64,000 nucleotides of DNA from Flavobacterium potami (GCF_020026915.1 NZ_JAINUY010000006.1:1-64000), one strand, 5' to 3'; counted from the stretch's first letter, positions 41,235 to 50,702 are shown. Numbers and translations are program-made. Notes: generated by a model not told the origin, from the sequence alone.

Positions 41235-42392
41235 TTACTGACCACTGATCACTCTAATTGTGTTCTTAACTTCTTGTGCAATTCTTCTCGCTTCTTGCAT
41301 ATTCTCATTTACGATCGTCACGTGCCCCATTTTTCTAAAAGGACGTGTTTGTTTTTTACCGTAAATATGTGGCGTAACGCCGTTCCATCCTAAAATGGTT
41401 TCGATGTTTTCATACACAACATTTCCAGAATATCCTTCGGCACCAACTAAATTTACCATAATTCCGGCCACTTTACTGTCTGTGTTTCCTAACGGAAGAT
41501 CTAAAATAGCACGTAAATGATTTTCGAATTGTGAAGTATAACTTGCTTCAATAGAATAATGACCAGAGTTGTGCGGACGCGGAGCAACTTCGTTTACCAA
41601 AATTTCGTCTTCGTTGGTTTGGAACATTTCAACTGCTAAAAGTCCAACGTGATTGAATTTTTCAGAAACGTTTAAAGCAATTGTTCTTGCTTTTTCAGCT
41701 ACTTTTTCGTCGATTCTTGCTGGGCAGATTACGTATTCCACTTGATTGGCTTCTGGGTGAAATTCCATTTCTACAACTGGATAGGTTTTAATTTCTCCTG
41801 ATGGATTTCTACAGACAATTACTGCCAATTCGTTTTTGAACGGAACCATTGTTTCGGCAATACATTCCACATTTGGAAGATTATCCAAATCTGAAATCTG
41901 GCGAATTACTTTTACACCATTTCCATCATAACCAAATTCGGTGCATTTCCATACAAATGGAATTGTGATTTCATTATTTCCAACTGATTTTTGCAATTGC
42001 GCTGGATTTTCAAAACGTAAATAAGACGCAGTTGGGATATTACTTTCTGTATAAAAGTCTTTTTGAGTTCCTTTATTCTGAATTCCTTTTAAGGTTTTTG
42101 GAGATGGATATACTTTTACGCCTTCGTTTTCTAATTGCGTTAAAGCCTCAAGGTTTACCAATTCGATTTCGAAAGTCAAAACATCGACTTGTTTTCCGAA
42201 ATTGTAAACTGTATCATAATCCATTAAATCACCTTGAAAAAATTTGTTGCAAGCAAATTTACTAGGCGCTTCGTCGCTCGGATCTAGCACGTAAGTTTGT
42301 ATATCAAATTTTCTAGTGTCGAACAAAAGCATTTTGCCTAATTGTCCGCCACCTAATATTCCTAATTTAAAATCAGAAGAAAAATAATTCAT
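41235..42392 (-). CDS. purK: 5-(carboxyamino)imidazole ribonucleotide synthase, PurK
   Basis: A 385-residue ATP-grasp enzyme that carboxylates AIR at the expense of ATP and bicarbonate, giving N5-CAIR for PurE. The N-terminal block is LGILGGGQLGKMLLFDTRKF; VWKCTEFGYDGNGVKVI is the ATP-grasp loop region and EVAPRPHNSGHYSIEA is the metal-binding block. I used the ATG at 42392 because the longer frame adds 29 residues across the promoter. It is followed by purE. Confidence 0.96.
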   Translation of the reverse strand: MNYFSSDFKLGILGGGQLGKMLLFDTRKFDIQTYVLDPSDEAPSKFACNKFFQGDLMDYDTVYNFGKQVDVLTFEIELVNLEALTQLENEGVKVYPSPKTLKGIQNKGTQKDFYTESNIPTASYLRFENPAQLQKSVGNNEITIPFVWKCTEFGYDGNGVKVIRQISDLDNLPNVECIAETMVPFKNELAVIVCRNPSGEIKTYPVVEMEFHPEANQVEYVICPARIDEKVAEKARTIALNVSEKFNHVGLLAVEMFQTNEDEILVNEVAPRPHNSGHYSIEASYTSQFENHLRAILDLPLGNTDSKVAGIMVNLVGAEGYSGNVVYENIETILGWNGVTPHIYGKKQTRPFRKMGHVTIVNENMQEARRIAQEVKNTIRVISGQ

Positions 42393-42409
42393 TTTGAGTT
42401 GTGTTTTTG

Positions 42410-42441
42410 CAAAGATACTTTTTAATCTTTTTTCCGCCAAA
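42410..42441 (-). promoter_or_regulatory. Promoter of purK
   Basis: On the minus strand TTTG (42441-42438), a 20-nt spacer and TATCTTTG (42417-42410) match the consensus fully, 17 nt before the ATG. It lies next to a palindromic repeat and confirms the chosen start. Confidence 0.75.
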
Positions 42442-42459
42442 AATTCATTATGAGCTAGT

Positions 42460-42539
42460 TTTTTTCGCCACGAATTCACGAATTATATTTTTACACACAA
42501 AGCGAAAAAGAAAATTCGTGAATTCGTGGCGATAAAAAA
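42460..42539. repeat. Inverted repeat (CGCCACGAATTCACGAATT family)
   Basis: CGCCACGAATTCACGAATT pairs with AATTCGTGAATTCGTGGCG, leaving a loop of about 28 nt. It sits immediately after the stop of the HEAT-like gene and may end its transcript. The same family, with an insert in one arm, occurs at 53140-53232. Confidence 0.85.
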
Positions 42540-42540
42540 T

Positions 42541-43092
42541 CTATTTTATTTTCTTCAAAACTTCTTTGGCGACGGCTTTGTACGCTGCTGAATGATCTCC
42601 GAAATCTTTGTCAATTATTACTTTTAATTCGGGATGAATCCAGTCGTAGTAATTCCCTAGAATGTATAAAGTTCTTATAGAATAAGCTTTTGTGGCGACT
42701 TTGGTGTCATTTATAAGCCAATCAAAAGACGCTTCAATGCAATCTTGAAGATTTTCTTCGGAGAGTTTGATGCAGTTTTCGTTTTTCTTATAATGCGATT
42801 TTACGAGAAGCTGCGTCACTTTTGCAATTGGACGAAGCGAACTTTCATCTTTTAGAACCTTTAAATTTGAACAGAAAAAATCAAGATGAGGTTGCAGCCA
42901 AAGCAATTCTTCGTAAGAAACAAATTCTAAAATCCAACAGGCTTTATGATTGTTTTTGTCTGAAGGTGTAAAACAGATTGAAACTAATTCGCTAAAAAGC
43001 GATGGATTTTCCAAAACATCTTGTGCAGCTTTTAGACGGTTTTCTCTATAAGCATTGACGTAATCCAGTTTTTTTTGTAATTCAGACGGCAT
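42541..43092 (-). CDS. Helical-repeat protein of unknown function
   Basis: A 183-residue soluble protein made almost wholly of alpha-helices, with a repeating pattern of about 35-40 residues (for example DYVNAYRENRLKAAQDVLEN and KACWILEFVSYEELLWLQPH), suggesting a HEAT-like solenoid. I see no catalytic motif or signal peptide. Similar proteins in related genomes are sometimes misnamed as adenylosuccinate lyase; nothing here supports that. It is followed by a palindromic repeat. It starts 26 nt from the stop of the TonB-dependent receptor gene. Confidence 0.55.
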   Translation of the reverse strand: MPSELQKKLDYVNAYRENRLKAAQDVLENPSLFSELVSICFTPSDKNNHKACWILEFVSYEELLWLQPHLDFFCSNLKVLKDESSLRPIAKVTQLLVKSHYKKNENCIKLSEENLQDCIEASFDWLINDTKVATKAYSIRTLYILGNYYDWIHPELKVIIDKDFGDHSAAYKAVAKEVLKKIK

Positions 43093-43118
43093 CGTTCAGC
43101 AAGGTTTAAATACTTAAG

Positions 43119-45221
43119 CTAAAATACATAATTTAATGAGATAATTCCGTAATAATTTATAGGTAACCCTGGATAATAAAATCTTGGTTGAGCATTTCCG
43201 ACTCCAGTTGCATTGGTTAGAATCATGGATGCATATTTTTCGTTAGTGACATTGTTTATTCCTGCGTCAAAATGTGCTTTTAATCCTGATAAGATTTCAA
43301 ATTGATAACCTGTTTTTAAATTTAATAACGAATAAGAATCTGAAAAATTGGCATTTGAATCATTCATCGGAATTTTATCTGTGAATTGAAAATCAGCTGA
43401 AAAGTAAAATCCTGAATTGGTATTCAAATTAAAACCTGCGCTGGCTGTATTCGCTGGAACTCCAGTTAATTTATTTCCAGAATAATCATTTCCGTTGTCG
43501 ACAAATTCTTTGAATTCATAATTTCCTATGGAAGTGCCAACATGAGAATTCAAATTAAAAGTTCGATTGATGGTCCAATTGTGTTTTAATGCAATTTCGA
43601 TTCCTTCATGAAAAGTTTTTCCAGCATTTACACCTTCGTATTGATCGTCTCCGATTCTTTTGGCAACCAATAAATCTTTAATTTCCATTCTGTAAACCGC
43701 AATTTCAGCATACAGTTTTTTACTGAAAAGATGGAGTTTGCTTCCTAATTCAAAATTGTAACCCGTTTCCGGTTTTATGTCTTGATTAATATTTCCTGTG
43801 CTAGTTAAAGTTTCTTCGGTTGCAGGAAGAGAGAATCCGCGGCTTGCAGAAAAGTAGAAAGTCTGAATTTCATTTGGCTTAAATAAAAATGAAAGTTGTG
43901 GCGAAAAAATACCATCATAACTATAATGTTCCGTCGGATTATTCGCGGAAGCGGGAAAATCATTCTGAAGTTCAAACTTGGTTTTGTTATAATTTAAACC
44001 TGCTTGGATTTCAAATCGGTCAGAAAGTAAAGTTCTGATTTGCGAAAAAATATTGTAAAAATGCCTTTTCTGATTGGTTGCTGTAAGCTGATTGCCTTGT
44101 AAACTGCCGTTTCCATTATTCTGTTGATACAGATTTTGAAAAGTATTTCCGCTATAACTGTCTGCGAAATATTCGATTCCGCCAATAAATTGATTATTGA
44201 TTTTTCCGATTTTAAAATCTCCCGCAAATTGTGTTCTTGCGCCCGAAGCAAAAGTATATTGACGCAAAATATCAAAAGGACGCGGTTCGTTGCTGTTTTT
44301 ATAATTTATGAAAACCGAAGTCGAATTATTCAAATGATCATTAATTTTAAAATCATAAGCCAATCCGCCCAAAGTCGATTTGTATTCTTTAAAACCTTGA
44401 GAAGCGACCCAAGTCGGTGCGCCCGCCTGCGGATTATTTTCGAAAGTGGTTTTGTTAATTGAACTCGGAATGTACGCTTTCAGATATGTATAATTTGAAA
44501 AGTAAGTCAGTTTGCTGTTTTTCTTTCTGAATAATTCTCCGCCAAGCGTAATTCCTTCGCGATTATATGCGCTGTTTTCTCGCCAACCATCTGTTTTTAA
44601 ATTGTGATAACTCAAATTTAGAGAAGCATTTTTTTCATTCATATCAAAACTTATTCTGTTTTTCAATAATCCGTAGGAACCAAAAACAGAACTGACTTCT
44701 GCTTGATAATTCCCTTTTTTTAAAGATTGAGGCGAAATCAAAATCGCACCACCCAAACCAGCGCCGTAAACACTAGAAAGTGGCCCTTTTATAACTTCTA
44801 TCTGATTGATGTTTTGAAGATCAATATCGTCAATTACGGTTTCGCTGTTTCCAGAAGTTAGCGGAATACTTCCGTAAAAAGCTCGAATTTTATTGGTTCC
44901 GTATGGAGTTCTTGCGCCAATTCCGCGAATCGAAATTCGGGTTGTTGTAATATTAGACGATTGCATAAAAATGCCGGGAATTGTATTGATGACATTGCTA
45001 ATGTCGGTAGTATTATTTTGAAGTAATTCTTTTTCGGATAAAATGCCAATAGATGCGGGACTGTTTTGCAAATCACGATTAATGTGAAGCGGACTTATTA
45101 AAACTTCATTTAGTTTTTGTGTTTTAACCGAATCAATATTTTTGACTTCTTTTTCTTGTGCAATTAGATTTTGGAAAACAATGAATGCAAAAAGAAGAAG
45201 AAAATATTTTTTGAAAAGCAT
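43119..45221 (-). CDS. TonB-dependent outer-membrane receptor
   Basis: A 700-residue receptor. It has a signal peptide (MLFKKYFLLLFAFIVFQNLIAQ), a plug domain (about residues 45-160) with SNVINTIPGIFMQSSN, ISIRGIGARTPYG and IEVIKGPLSSVYGAGLGGAI, and a 22-strand-type barrel that ends in an aromatic residue (YGIISLNYVF). There is no N-terminal carboxypeptidase-like domain and no adjacent SusD, so it is a classical siderophore/cofactor-type receptor; the ligand is unknown. I used the ATG at 45221 instead of an upstream one, because the signal peptide begins there. It depends on TonB-ExbB-ExbD for energy. Confidence 0.93.
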   Translation of the reverse strand: MLFKKYFLLLFAFIVFQNLIAQEKEVKNIDSVKTQKLNEVLISPLHINRDLQNSPASIGILSEKELLQNNTTDISNVINTIPGIFMQSSNITTTRISIRGIGARTPYGTNKIRAFYGSIPLTSGNSETVIDDIDLQNINQIEVIKGPLSSVYGAGLGGAILISPQSLKKGNYQAEVSSVFGSYGLLKNRISFDMNEKNASLNLSYHNLKTDGWRENSAYNREGITLGGELFRKKNSKLTYFSNYTYLKAYIPSSINKTTFENNPQAGAPTWVASQGFKEYKSTLGGLAYDFKINDHLNNSTSVFINYKNSNEPRPFDILRQYTFASGARTQFAGDFKIGKINNQFIGGIEYFADSYSGNTFQNLYQQNNGNGSLQGNQLTATNQKRHFYNIFSQIRTLLSDRFEIQAGLNYNKTKFELQNDFPASANNPTEHYSYDGIFSPQLSFLFKPNEIQTFYFSASRGFSLPATEETLTSTGNINQDIKPETGYNFELGSKLHLFSKKLYAEIAVYRMEIKDLLVAKRIGDDQYEGVNAGKTFHEGIEIALKHNWTINRTFNLNSHVGTSIGNYEFKEFVDNGNDYSGNKLTGVPANTASAGFNLNTNSGFYFSADFQFTDKIPMNDSNANFSDSYSLLNLKTGYQFEILSGLKAHFDAGINNVTNEKYASMILTNATGVGNAQPRFYYPGLPINYYGIISLNYVF

Positions 45222-45260
45222 AAATGTAGTTAGAGGTTTTGGGGTTTGGAATTTTATTTT

Positions 45261-45353
45261 AACACATAGAAACATAGCATTGATTGAGGCAAAAAAGGCG
45301 TTTCAAATTGTATAGTAACTTCTTTTTAACAAAAATCTATGTCTCTATGTGTT
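45261..45353. repeat. Inverted repeat (AACACATAGAAACATAG family)
   Basis: AACACATAGAAACATAG and CTATGTCTCTATGTGTT pair with one mismatch. The inner AAAAAAGGCGTTTCA word is shared with the copy at 33796-33928. It lies upstream of the TonB-dependent receptor start. Confidence 0.85.
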
Positions 45354-45403
45354 TAAAATATTTAGTTTGTTCAGATAGTCCATCGGATTAAAAATTGAAA
45401 ATA

Positions 45404-45474
45404 TTTTTAACCGCAAATTGCGCAAATTCACACAAATTAATTTTGCGAAAATTTGTGTAATTTGTGGTTAAAAC
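45404..45474. repeat. Inverted repeat (AACCGCAAATTGCGCAAATT family)
   Basis: TTTTAACCGCAAATT and AATTTGTGGTTAAAA are near-complements, and AATTCACACAAATT pairs with AATTTGTGTAATTT. It resembles the AACCGCAAAG family upstream of the glutamate dehydrogenase gene but with a different interior. It lies just after the PQQ-type dehydrogenase stop. Confidence 0.8.
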
Positions 45475-45482
45475 AATCTCAA

Positions 45483-46760
45483 CTATTTATTCGCAGTCAC
45501 TTTCCAAATTGTATTTCCGCTATCATCATTTACCAAAAGCGATCCGTCGTTCATAACCGTTACGGCAACCGGACGTCCGAAAACTTCGGCTTTTTCATCA
45601 TTTGAAATAAAACCAGTTAAAAAATCTTCTGGTTTTCCTGAAGGTTTTCCATCTTTAAAAGGAACAAACAGTACTTTATAACCCGAAATTTTAGAACGGT
45701 TCCAAGAACCATGCTGACCTACAAAAGCACCATTTTTGTATTTTGCTGGAAATGCGTTTTTCGTATAAAAAGCCAATCCTAAAGAAGCGGTATGAGCACC
45801 AACTGGAACATCTGGAACAATCGCTTTTTGGACTAAATCTTTAGGTCCGTCTTTCCATCTTGGATCTGGAATGCTTCCAAAATAAGAATACGGCCATCCA
45901 TAAAAACCGCCTCTTTTTAAACTCGTAATATAATCGGGAACTAAGTCATCACCAAGTTCATCTCTTTCATTAACTGCGGTCCAAAGTTCATTTTTAATAG
46001 CAGGATTCCAATCCATTCCCATCGGGTTTCTTAATCCTTCTGCATAAATTTTTTCATCAGTTCCGTCAGGATTAATTTCTAGAATTGCGGCGCGACGAAC
46101 TTCTTTATCCATGCCATTTTCGCCGACATTACTTCCTGAGCCAACTCCAATATAAATCTTCGTTCCTTCAGGATTTGCGAGCAAACTTCTTGTCCAGTGA
46201 TTGTTGTATCCGCCAGCAGGAAGTTCGACAATTTTTGTTCCTTGAGTTTCTAATTTTAAAGGGGCATTTTTATAAGGATATCTGTAAAGTCCATCAGTAT
46301 TTGCAATATAAAAGAAGTCTTTAAGAATAAGCATTCCCAAAGGTCTGTTGAGGCCACTTATAAAAACTTCACGAGTTTCAAAAACGCCATCTTTGTCGTT
46401 ATCGCGTAAAACGATTATTTGGTTTTTGCTTGTTCTTGTTCCACTTTCCACAACAAAAATATCATTGTTCGGACCAATATAACTCCAACGCGGATTTTCG
46501 AAACCATCTGCAAATTTAGTTACTGTAAAGCCTTCCGGAGCTTTTGGTGTTTTGCCAGCAGGCCAGCCAATTACTTTACTATTCTTGGTTTTAGATTCGG
46601 TTGCGTATGGAGGAGGCAATGTTATGTTTCCAATAGCGGTTTTTACCACATTGCTTGGTTGTTTGGCTAAGGCTTCTTTTTCTTCTTTTTTTACTTGTCC
46701 ATTGCAGGCAGTCATTATCGCTAGTAAAGGTAGGGCAAATAATGGTAAGGATTTTTTCAT
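45483..46760 (-). CDS. PQQ-dependent sugar (sorbosone-type) dehydrogenase, lipoprotein
   Basis: A 425-residue protein with a lipoprotein signal, LPLLAIMTACNGQVKKEEKE (Cys19). The body is a six-bladed propeller of the glucose/sorbosone dehydrogenase family: PRWSYIGPNNDIFVVESGTR, IGVGSGSNVGENGMDKEVRRA, EGLRNPMGMDWNP, NERDELGDDLVPDY and GQHGSWNRSKISGYKV, which holds the conserved active-site His-region. PQQ and calcium are the expected cofactors; whether this strain makes PQQ is not seen here. It is exported to the periplasm. Confidence 0.88.
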   Translation of the reverse strand: MKKSLPLFALPLLAIMTACNGQVKKEEKEALAKQPSNVVKTAIGNITLPPPYATESKTKNSKVIGWPAGKTPKAPEGFTVTKFADGFENPRWSYIGPNNDIFVVESGTRTSKNQIIVLRDNDKDGVFETREVFISGLNRPLGMLILKDFFYIANTDGLYRYPYKNAPLKLETQGTKIVELPAGGYNNHWTRSLLANPEGTKIYIGVGSGSNVGENGMDKEVRRAAILEINPDGTDEKIYAEGLRNPMGMDWNPAIKNELWTAVNERDELGDDLVPDYITSLKRGGFYGWPYSYFGSIPDPRWKDGPKDLVQKAIVPDVPVGAHTASLGLAFYTKNAFPAKYKNGAFVGQHGSWNRSKISGYKVLFVPFKDGKPSGKPEDFLTGFISNDEKAEVFGRPVAVTVMNDGSLLVNDDSGNTIWKVTANK

Positions 46761-46914
46761 TGGTTTTTTGGAGTTAAATAATTATATCATAACAATTTAG
46801 TCAAAATTCAAATAGTGTTATAAAAATATTAATAAACATTAACTGATATTTAACATTAAGAAAAAATATCCAGATACAGTCCATTTTGATAGAAGCTGTT
46901 AAGTTCTAATTCTT

Positions 46915-46922
46915 TATCTTTG
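46915..46922 (+). promoter_or_regulatory. Candidate -7 element of hpt (TATCTTTG)
   Basis: An exact TAnnTTTG match ends 24 nt before the ATG. A TTTG at 46885 lies 26 nt upstream, which is longer than usual. Confidence 0.55.
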
Positions 46923-46946
46923 TCCATTATTTTAAAAAGAAAAATA

Positions 46947-47477
46947 ATGATACAAATTCACGATAAACAATTTGTTCCGTTTATTTCGGCTAAAGAAATT
47001 GATTTTGCTTTAACTAAAATGGTGGCTCAGGTAGAAGATGATTTTGGAGATGATACGCCAATTTTTATTGGAGTTCTAAATGGTTCTTTTATGGTGGTGT
47101 CAGATTTTCTAAAAAAATATAAAAAGCCATGCGAAGTTTCATTTATAAAAATGGCATCGTATGAAGGAACTGAATCGACAAATACAGTAAAAGAATTAAT
47201 AGGAATCAATCAAGATCTTTCGGGGAGAACGGTTGTAATTATTGAAGATATCATCGATACAGGAAATACGATTGAAGAATTAAAGCACTTGTTTAAAGCA
47301 CAAAATGTAAGTCATTTTAAAATTGCAACATTGTTCTTTAAACCAGAAGCGTATAAAAAAGACATTAAAATAGATTATGTCGGAATTCGTATTCCGAACA
47401 AATTTATTGTAGGTTACGGTTTGGACTACGATGGTTTAGGACGAAACCTGACTGAAGTTTACAAATTAGCAGAATAA
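46947..47477 (+). CDS. hpt: Hypoxanthine phosphoribosyltransferase
   Basis: A 176-residue type I phosphoribosyltransferase. The PRPP loop is VVIIEDIIDTGNTIEELK, preceded by FIKMASYEGTES and followed by FFKPEAYKKDIKIDYVG. It makes IMP (and usually GMP) from hypoxanthine (guanine) and PRPP in purine salvage. I used the ATG at 46947, not the TTG that overlaps the promoter. Adenylate kinase follows 67 nt downstream. Confidence 0.95.
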   Translation: MIQIHDKQFVPFISAKEIDFALTKMVAQVEDDFGDDTPIFIGVLNGSFMVVSDFLKKYKKPCEVSFIKMASYEGTESTNTVKELIGINQDLSGRTVVIIEDIIDTGNTIEELKHLFKAQNVSHFKIATLFFKPEAYKKDIKIDYVGIRIPNKFIVGYGLDYDGLGRNLTEVYKLAE

Positions 47478-47544
47478 ACAAAACACAACTAAATATTCAT
47501 TTAAAAACTTCTGAAAGACAGAAGTAACAACACTCATTTCAATT

Positions 47545-48117
47545 ATGATTAACATCGTTTTATTTGGAAAGCCTGGTGCAGGAAAAGGAACTCAGGCAGA
47601 ATTTTTAAAAGAAAAATACAATTTAACACACCTTTCAACTGGAGATATTTTTCGTTTCAATTTAAAAAATGATACTGAACTAGGAAAAAAAGCAAGAGTT
47701 TTTATGGACAACGGAGAATTGGTTCCTTGCGAAGTAACAACTGCAATGTTAATTGATGAGGTAAAAAAACACCCAGATACAGCAGGGTTTTTGTTCGACG
47801 GTTACCCAAGAACAATCAACCAAGCTGAGGCTTTAGATAAATTTTTACCAACAATCGGATCTAGCGTAACAGCAACAATCGCTTTAGAAGCAGACGACGA
47901 GATTTTGGTAGCACGTTTATTAGAAAGAGGAAAAACAAGCGGAAGAGCTGATGATCAAGACGAAGAAAAAATTCGTGTAAGATATCAAGAATACAATGAG
48001 AAAACAGCTCCTCTTATTGGATATTATAAAGAACAAGGTAAGTTTTATGCCGTAGACGGTATCGGAACTATCGAACAAATTACAGAGCGATTAACGTCAG
48101 TTATAGATAATTTGTAG
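47545..48117 (+). CDS. adk: Adenylate kinase
   Basis: A 190-residue short-type adenylate kinase: P-loop GKPGAGKGTQ at residues 7-16, AMP-site THLSTGDIFRFNLK, and a short LID (RGKTSGRADDQDEEKIRVRY) without the zinc-binding cysteines of the long form. It equilibrates ATP, ADP and AMP. It lies after hpt in the same direction, and both serve purine nucleotide balance. Confidence 0.97.
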   Translation: MINIVLFGKPGAGKGTQAEFLKEKYNLTHLSTGDIFRFNLKNDTELGKKARVFMDNGELVPCEVTTAMLIDEVKKHPDTAGFLFDGYPRTINQAEALDKFLPTIGSSVTATIALEADDEILVARLLERGKTSGRADDQDEEKIRVRYQEYNEKTAPLIGYYKEQGKFYAVDGIGTIEQITERLTSVIDNL

Positions 48118-48120
48118 AAG

Positions 48121-48265
48121 CTTTTTCCAGCTGTACGTTACAAGTCCTCGCTAAAAAAACTATTTTTCCAAACCATAAAACGAGCTTCCTTCGGTCGCTG
48201 TTTTCTGGCAGGAAAAATTAGTTTTTTTAGCTCCGGGCTTTTCACTTCCATCTGGGCTAAAAATC
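48121..48265. repeat. Palindromic element (GCTAAAAAAACTA family)
   Basis: GCTAAAAAAACTATTTTTCC pairs with GGAAAAATTAGTTTTTTTAGC (one offset), leaving a GC-richer loop that includes CGAGCTTCCTTCGGTCGC. It fills the space after adk. The rest of the gap up to 48318 shows no gene. Confidence 0.8.
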
Positions 48266-48318
48266 AAGATTGCGAATTATTTTTTAACAAGACCATTTTA
48301 TAACGAATCCCCTATCAA

Positions 48319-49593
48319 TTGGAAATACTAATTATATTTTTTCTAATTTTATTAAACGGAGTTTTCTCCATGTCTGAAATCGCTTTGATTTCAGCCCGTA
48401 AGAACAGGTTGGAAACTGCAGCGAAAAAAGGCAATAAAAGTGCTAAAACAGCACTGGATTTAGCCAACTCTCCAAACAAGTTTTTATCGACAGTTCAAAT
48501 CGGAATTACCCTGATCGGAATTTTGACGGGTATTTATTCTGGAGACAAAATCACGGCAGATGTCGAACTTTTTGTGGCAGGATTTGCAGCATTAAAACCT
48601 TACGCACATTCCATCGCGGTTGGAATTGTAGTTGTAGTTTTAACTTTTTTCTCATTGGTTTTGGGAGAATTGCTTCCAAAACGAATTGGATTAAATTATC
48701 CAGAAGCAATTGCAAAAATGGTTGCGATGCCAATGAAAGTGATTTCGATTATTACTGCTCCATTTATTTGGTTGTTAACTTCTTCAACAGATTTTTTATT
48801 GAATGTTTTTCAGATAAAACCAACTGCTGATGGAAAAGTAACCGAGGAAGAAATTAAAGCCATCATAAAAGAGGGAACAGAAGTTGGAGAAGTTCAGGAA
48901 ATTGAACAAGATATCGTGGAGCGTGTTTTCCATATTGGAGATAGAAAAGTAAATTCTTTAATGACGCATAGAAAGTCGGTTGACATGCTACCATTAAAAG
49001 AGGACAAAGCCAAAATCAAAGAATTAGTTGTTCAGGATTTACATGCCGTTTATCCGGTTTACAATGAGAATTACGATGACATTGTCGGTGTTGTAACGCT
49101 TAAGAACATCTTCGCGACAATTGAAAACGATAATTTCGATTTATCAACAATAATGTCTGATGCTCCTTATTTAATGGAACAAACTACGGCTTACAAGGCT
49201 TTAGAAAATTTCAAAAAAACAGGTGTTCATTACGCTTTGGTTTCAGATGAATATGGTGTTTTTCAAGGATTAATTACTTTGAATGATATTCTAGAAGCTT
49301 TAGTTGGAGATGCTGCAGAATTTTATAAAGACGAATTTCAATTGATCGAAAGAGAAGATGGATCATGGCTAGTTGACGGACATTATTCGTTACACGATTT
49401 CTTAACATATTTCGAATTAGACGAATTGACAAACGATTACGAAGTAAACACCGTAAGCGGTATGATTATGACCGAGCTTTCTCATATTCCAAAAGAAGGT
49501 GAAAAGTTAGTTTGGCAGAAATTTGTTCTTGAGGTTGTCGATATGGACGGCGTTAAGATTGATAAAGTGCTTGTAAAAGCGCTTAAAGAGTAG
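48319..49593 (+). CDS. CNNM/CorC-type (UPF0053) transporter protein with CBS pair
   Basis: A 424-residue protein. The N-terminal DUF21 (CNNM) membrane domain, residues 1-190, starts LIIFFLILLNGVFSMSEIAL and includes LGELLPKRIGLNYPE. Two CBS domains (about 205-330) follow, with the acidic VQEIEQDIVERVFHIGDRKV lead and VNSLMTHRKSVDML. The CorC/HlyC-like C-terminal domain ends near residue 420. The family handles Mg2+/Co2+ efflux; the older name 'haemolysin' is misleading. The TTG start is needed because the first helix is conserved and its only Met is internal. Confidence 0.9.
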   Translation: MEILIIFFLILLNGVFSMSEIALISARKNRLETAAKKGNKSAKTALDLANSPNKFLSTVQIGITLIGILTGIYSGDKITADVELFVAGFAALKPYAHSIAVGIVVVVLTFFSLVLGELLPKRIGLNYPEAIAKMVAMPMKVISIITAPFIWLLTSSTDFLLNVFQIKPTADGKVTEEEIKAIIKEGTEVGEVQEIEQDIVERVFHIGDRKVNSLMTHRKSVDMLPLKEDKAKIKELVVQDLHAVYPVYNENYDDIVGVVTLKNIFATIENDNFDLSTIMSDAPYLMEQTTAYKALENFKKTGVHYALVSDEYGVFQGLITLNDILEALVGDAAEFYKDEFQLIEREDGSWLVDGHYSLHDFLTYFELDELTNDYEVNTVSGMIMTELSHIPKEGEKLVWQKFVLEVVDMDGVKIDKVLVKALKE

Positions 49594-49607
49594 AGAGAAT
49601 TTTGTTT

Positions 49608-49680
49608 CATGTTTAAAGTTTAAAGTTTCAAGTTATTGCGTTGTGCAGACTTGGAACCTGAAACCTGAAACCTGAAACTT
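49608..49680. repeat. Inverted repeat (GTTTCAAG/CCTGAAAC family)
   Basis: AAAGTTTCAAG on the left and several CCTGAAAC words ending in CTGAAACTTTT on the right. The inner CCTGAAAC is present three times in tandem (49656-49679). Same family as 26817-26870. Confidence 0.75.
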
Positions 49681-49697
49681 TTACATAAACAAAAACA

Positions 49698-50699
49698 ATG
49701 ACAGAAGGGAATTTTGTAGATTACGTTAAGATATATGTTTCTTCCGGAAAAGGAGGAAAGGGATCTACGCATTTACATAGAGAGAAATTTATTGAAAAAG
49801 GTGGTCCTGATGGAGGTGACGGTGGTCGCGGTGGACATGTATATTTAGTTGGGAATAAAGGACTCTGGACATTATTTCATTTAAAATTTGCAAGACACGT
49901 AAAAGCAGGACATGGTGGAGACGGAGGTTCTGATAGAAGTACCGGTGCAGATGGAGAAGATAAAATTATTGAAGTGCCGCTAGGAACTGTTGTAAAAGAC
50001 AAAGAAACGGGTGAAACACTTTTTGAAATTACCGAAGACGGAGAAAAAAGAATTCTTGCAAAAGGAGGAAAGGGAGGTTTAGGAAACTGGCATTTTAGAA
50101 GTTCTACAAACCAAACACCTCGTTATGCACAGCCAGGTTTGCTTGGTATAGAAATGGATGTGATTCTTGAACTTAAAGTTTTGGCAGATGTTGGTTTAGT
50201 TGGTTTTCCAAATGCAGGAAAATCTACTTTATTGTCTGTATTAACTTCAGCAAAACCAAAAATTGCCGATTATCCGTTTACGACTTTAAAACCAAATTTA
50301 GGAATTGTAGCGTATAGAGATTTTCAATCTTTTGTAATTGCCGATATTCCTGGAATTATTGAAGGTGCTGCAGAAGGAAAAGGTTTAGGACATTATTTCT
50401 TGCGTCATATTGAACGTAATTCAACTTTGTTGTTTTTGGTTCCTGTTGATACGCCAGACATTAAAGCAGAATATGATATTTTGGTTAATGAATTAACGAA
50501 ATACAATCCTGAAATGTTAGACAAAGAACGTCTAGTTGTCATTTCAAAATGCGATATGCTGGACGATGAATTGAAAGCCGAACTGAAAGCCGAATTAGAT
50601 GTTTCTTTCAAAGATGTTCCATATATGTTTATTTCATCTGTTGCGCAACAAGGTTTAACAGATCTAAAAGATAAGCTCTGGAAAATGCTTAATGAATAA
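49698..50699 (+). CDS. obg: GTPase Obg, ribosome assembly factor
   Basis: A 333-residue protein. The glycine-rich Obg domain (residues 1-158) includes GGPDGGDGGRGGHVYLVG. The G domain has P-loop GFPNAGKST (169-177), FTTLKPNLG (switch I), DIPGIIEGAAEGKGLG (G3) and the G4-like SKCD. The C-terminal OCT domain of some Obg proteins is absent, which is usual in this phylum. It acts in late assembly of the large ribosomal subunit. Confidence 0.96.
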   Translation: MTEGNFVDYVKIYVSSGKGGKGSTHLHREKFIEKGGPDGGDGGRGGHVYLVGNKGLWTLFHLKFARHVKAGHGGDGGSDRSTGADGEDKIIEVPLGTVVKDKETGETLFEITEDGEKRILAKGGKGGLGNWHFRSSTNQTPRYAQPGLLGIEMDVILELKVLADVGLVGFPNAGKSTLLSVLTSAKPKIADYPFTTLKPNLGIVAYRDFQSFVIADIPGIIEGAAEGKGLGHYFLRHIERNSTLLFLVPVDTPDIKAEYDILVNELTKYNPEMLDKERLVVISKCDMLDDELKAELKAELDVSFKDVPYMFISSVAQQGLTDLKDKLWKMLNE

Positions 50700-50702
50700 A
50701 AT

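Noticed and set aside
46915..46946. TTG start for hpt giving a 9-residue longer protein
   Set aside because: This start lies within the TATCTTTG promoter element; the ATG at 46947 gives the normal family N-terminus.
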